A stretch of DNA of 7,299 bases from Nitrospira bacterium HGW-Nitrospira-1 (lineage in GTDB: Bacteria; Nitrospirota; Thermodesulfovibrionia; Thermodesulfovibrionales; UBA6898): the NCBI GenBank assembly GCA_002839535.1, contig PGYF01000022.1, positions 18,872 to 26,170 on the forward strand. The letters are read 5' to 3'. The notes under the pieces were generated by a model. It was not told where the DNA came from, did not search any database, and saw only the letters and a list, made by a program, of their open reading frames with translations. Positions 6,243 through 7,299 of the stretch are shown in pieces. The translations under genes and the position numbers were made by a program. The stretch's first letter is position 1. Each line of letters opens with the position of its first letter.

Positions 6243-6680
6243 ATGAACGTAAAAGAACTTTTACAGACCAAAGGAAAAGATGTTGTGTCGATTGACGCGG
6301 GCAGTTCAGTTGAAGACGCCATAAGGATAATGGGCGGCAGGAAAATAAGCGCGATAATGGTAACGGAAAATTCCAGGAGCATTGGGATTTTCACTGAAAG
6401 GGATGTGGTAAGGTGCTATTTAACCAATGAAGGCAAAAGTTTCAAAGGCATTGTCCTGAAAGACGTCATAACCACAAACCTGATAGTTGCGCAAATGGAT
6501 GATGATTTAAACAATATAATGTCGATCATGGTCGAAAAAAATATCAGGCATTTGCCCGTGGTTGAAGGCGGAAACGTAATAGGGATGTTGTCCATCCGTG
6601 ACATCATTCAGACCCAGGTTGGCAGGCTCACCTCAGAGATACATTATCTCAAGGATTATATTACCGGTTCCTACACGTAA
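6243..6680 (+). CDS. Two-CBS-domain protein
   Basis: Small cytosolic protein of 145 aa made of a tandem CBS pair (Bateman module) and nothing else. The first CBS domain spans about residues 8-58 and ends with GIFTERDVVR (48-57). The second spans about 75-123 with NIRHLPVVEGGNVIGML (100-116) and SIRDIIQ (117-123). Such pairs bind adenosine nucleotides (AMP, ATP, sometimes SAM) in the cleft between the repeats and act as energy or ligand sensors, usually on a partner protein; the partner here is not evident. The last 20 or so residues form a short helical tail. A ribosome site AAGGGAG (6227-6233) lies 9 nt before the ATG, and an extended -10 promoter lies just upstream. It occupies the place after rapZ where many bacteria have the phosphocarrier gene ptsO/npr. 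Confidence 0.92.
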   Translation: MNVKELLQTKGKDVVSIDAGSSVEDAIRIMGGRKISAIMVTENSRSIGIFTERDVVRCYLTNEGKSFKGIVLKDVITTNLIVAQMDDDLNNIMSIMVEKNIRHLPVVEGGNVIGMLSIRDIIQTQVGRLTSEIHYLKDYITGSYT

Positions 6681-6721
6681 TCACAAAAGAGATATATGCA
6701 TGCGACGCAGAGTTTTTCAAT

Positions 6722-6765
6722 TTACGAAATACAAGAAGCGCTACCCCCCTTCTTGTATTTCGTAA
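6722..6765. repeat. Perfect 17-bp inverted repeat between convergent genes
   Basis: Arms 6722-6738 (TTACGAAATACAAGAAG) and 6749-6765 are exact reverse complements, with a 10-nt loop CGCTACCCCC. It lies 41 nt after the CBS gene and 60 nt beyond the 3' end of the minus-strand PilZ gene, where a bidirectional terminator is expected. The stem is unusually long and AT-rich, and no run of T follows on either strand, so it is not a standard intrinsic terminator. A small dispersed palindromic element is the main alternative. Confidence 0.75.
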
Positions 6766-6825
6766 TGTCGTGGACATATCAGTTATTTTCCAAATAAAAG
6801 TTCAGTGAAGAAGTAGAGAGTCAAG

Positions 6826-7167
6826 CTAAGCAACAGCAATCTTATTCTTTAGAAACTCTTGATATTCAGGCGAAGAAAAATCGATCCCTATACCATCTGT
6901 CTGTACACCGTTTAAAAAACACTTGGTATGTCTCTTGACTATCCCCTCAAACGTAGACATTTCATCCCTGATTGTCAGAGTTACCTTAACCTTTGTCCCT
7001 ATAGGCGGAGGTAACCGTCTTGGGATAAGAATACCGTGTTTTGAAATATCAACCGTCCTGACTTCATGAATTTTACCCTCATATTCCAATACAACATGAA
7101 ATCTCCTGTCCTGTCTTGGACTTCTTCTATTCTCTGAACCACCAAAATAACCTTTTCCCTGTATCAT
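6826..7167 (-). CDS. PilZ-domain protein (putative c-di-GMP receptor)
   Basis: Small single-domain PilZ protein of 113 aa. PilZ domains bind the second messenger cyclic di-GMP and switch partner proteins in motility, adhesion and exopolysaccharide production. With numbering from M1 at 7167, the arginine motif (RRSPR, 14-18, with RR again at 21-22) and the second binding motif DISKHG (40-45, D-x-S-x-x-G) are both present and correctly spaced, followed by beta strands (GTKVKVTLTIRDE) and a late GIGIDF strand (92-97) typical of the fold. The start is set at ATG 7167 because GGAG at 7173-7176 lies 5 nt upstream of it. The frame could extend to a TTG at 7227, but the added 20 residues lack domain character and ribosome site. 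It is convergent to the CBS gene and has no visible partner in the window. Confidence 0.85.
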   Translation of the reverse strand: MIQGKGYFGGSENRRSPRQDRRFHVVLEYEGKIHEVRTVDISKHGILIPRRLPPPIGTKVKVTLTIRDEMSTFEGIVKRHTKCFLNGVQTDGIGIDFSSPEYQEFLKNKIAVA

Positions 7168-7257
7168 TTTATCTCCATCTGCAATTGTTAAGAACCCTGT
7201 GCCAAGAGCGCAGGGAGTAAAGGTCAAAACAAATTTATTCTGTCATTGTCCGGCTTG

Positions 7258-7297
7258 ACCCCCGCATCAAGCATGCCCTCTGACTTGATCAGGGGGT
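7258..7297. repeat. Imperfect hairpin at the window end, probable intergenic repeat
   Basis: Arms 7258-7271 and 7284-7297 pair at 12 of 14 positions (ACCCCC...ATCAAG with CTTGAT...GGGGGT) around a 12-nt loop. The lead-in TGTCATTGTCCGGCTTGA resembles REP-like intergenic elements of the TGTCATTCCCG type that are common in environmental genomes. It lies upstream of the PilZ gene and may continue beyond the window. It could instead be a terminator for a gene to the right, but no T-run is visible. Confidence 0.5.
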
Positions 7298-7299
7298 GC

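Noticed and set aside
6696..6797. A 33-codon plus-strand frame (begins MHATQSFS) after the CBS gene
   Set aside because: It runs straight through the perfect palindrome, has only a weak AGAG upstream, and shows no recognisable features. The frame is most easily explained by chance.
7186..7200. TTGGCAC on the minus strand upstream of the PilZ gene as a second sigma-54 promoter
   Set aside because: The -24 half (TGGCAC) is present, but at the correct distance the -12 element reads TCTT and lacks the essential GC.
7168..7227. N-terminal extension of the PilZ gene to TTG 7227
   Set aside because: ATG 7167 has GGAG 5 nt upstream and begins close to the PilZ domain. The extension starts at TTG without a ribosome site.

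Overview
The window is a compact, mostly plus-strand stretch of core genes from a diderm (Gram-negative) bacterium. It carries an LPS-export gene set (lptC, lptA, lptB) followed by sigma-54 (rpoN), a long-form hibernation factor (hpf) and rapZ, in the order known from proteobacterial rpoN loci. The nitrogen-PTS genes usually interleaved there are missing. A DUF512-type protein next to aroE and the moderate, AT-leaning base composition suggest a non-model lineage such as Nitrospirota or a deltaproteobacterial-type group. That placement is inference from gene content only.

Layout: 1-656 holds the 3' part of a DUF512 protein whose start lies outside the window. aroE (shikimate dehydrogenase) follows at 692-1516. 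The 70-nt gap 1517-1586 contains a textbook -24/-12 sigma-54 promoter core (TGGCAC-N5-TTGC). Then lptC, lptA, lptB and rpoN run from 1587 to 4700 with overlaps or no gap. Between rpoN and hpf lies a 21-nt tandem repeat that forms most of a possible 21-codon mini-gene. Its ATG overlaps the rpoN stop, its stop overlaps the hpf start, and it has its own good Shine-Dalgarno. hpf (4762-5286) and rapZ (5298-6194) follow. A two-CBS-domain protein (6243-6680) comes next, with its own extended -10 promoter fused to the rapZ stop codon. A perfect 17-bp inverted repeat (6722-6765) separates it from a convergent minus-strand PilZ-domain gene (6826-7167). The window ends in an imperfect hairpin that looks like part of a dispersed intergenic repeat.

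How the genes fit together: LptC, LptA and LptB are the inner-membrane-anchored, periplasmic and ATPase parts of the LPS transport bridge. RpoN, HPF and RapZ link to nitrogen/stress transcription, ribosome dormancy and cell-envelope precursor control. If the promoter at 1536-1550 is used, sigma-54 would drive an operon that includes its own gene together with LPS export and ribosome hibernation, a possible feedback loop. I found no clearly new multi-gene system. The most notable points are this promoter, the repeat-built mini-ORF, the loss of the PTS genes from the locus, and the palindrome at 6722-6765.
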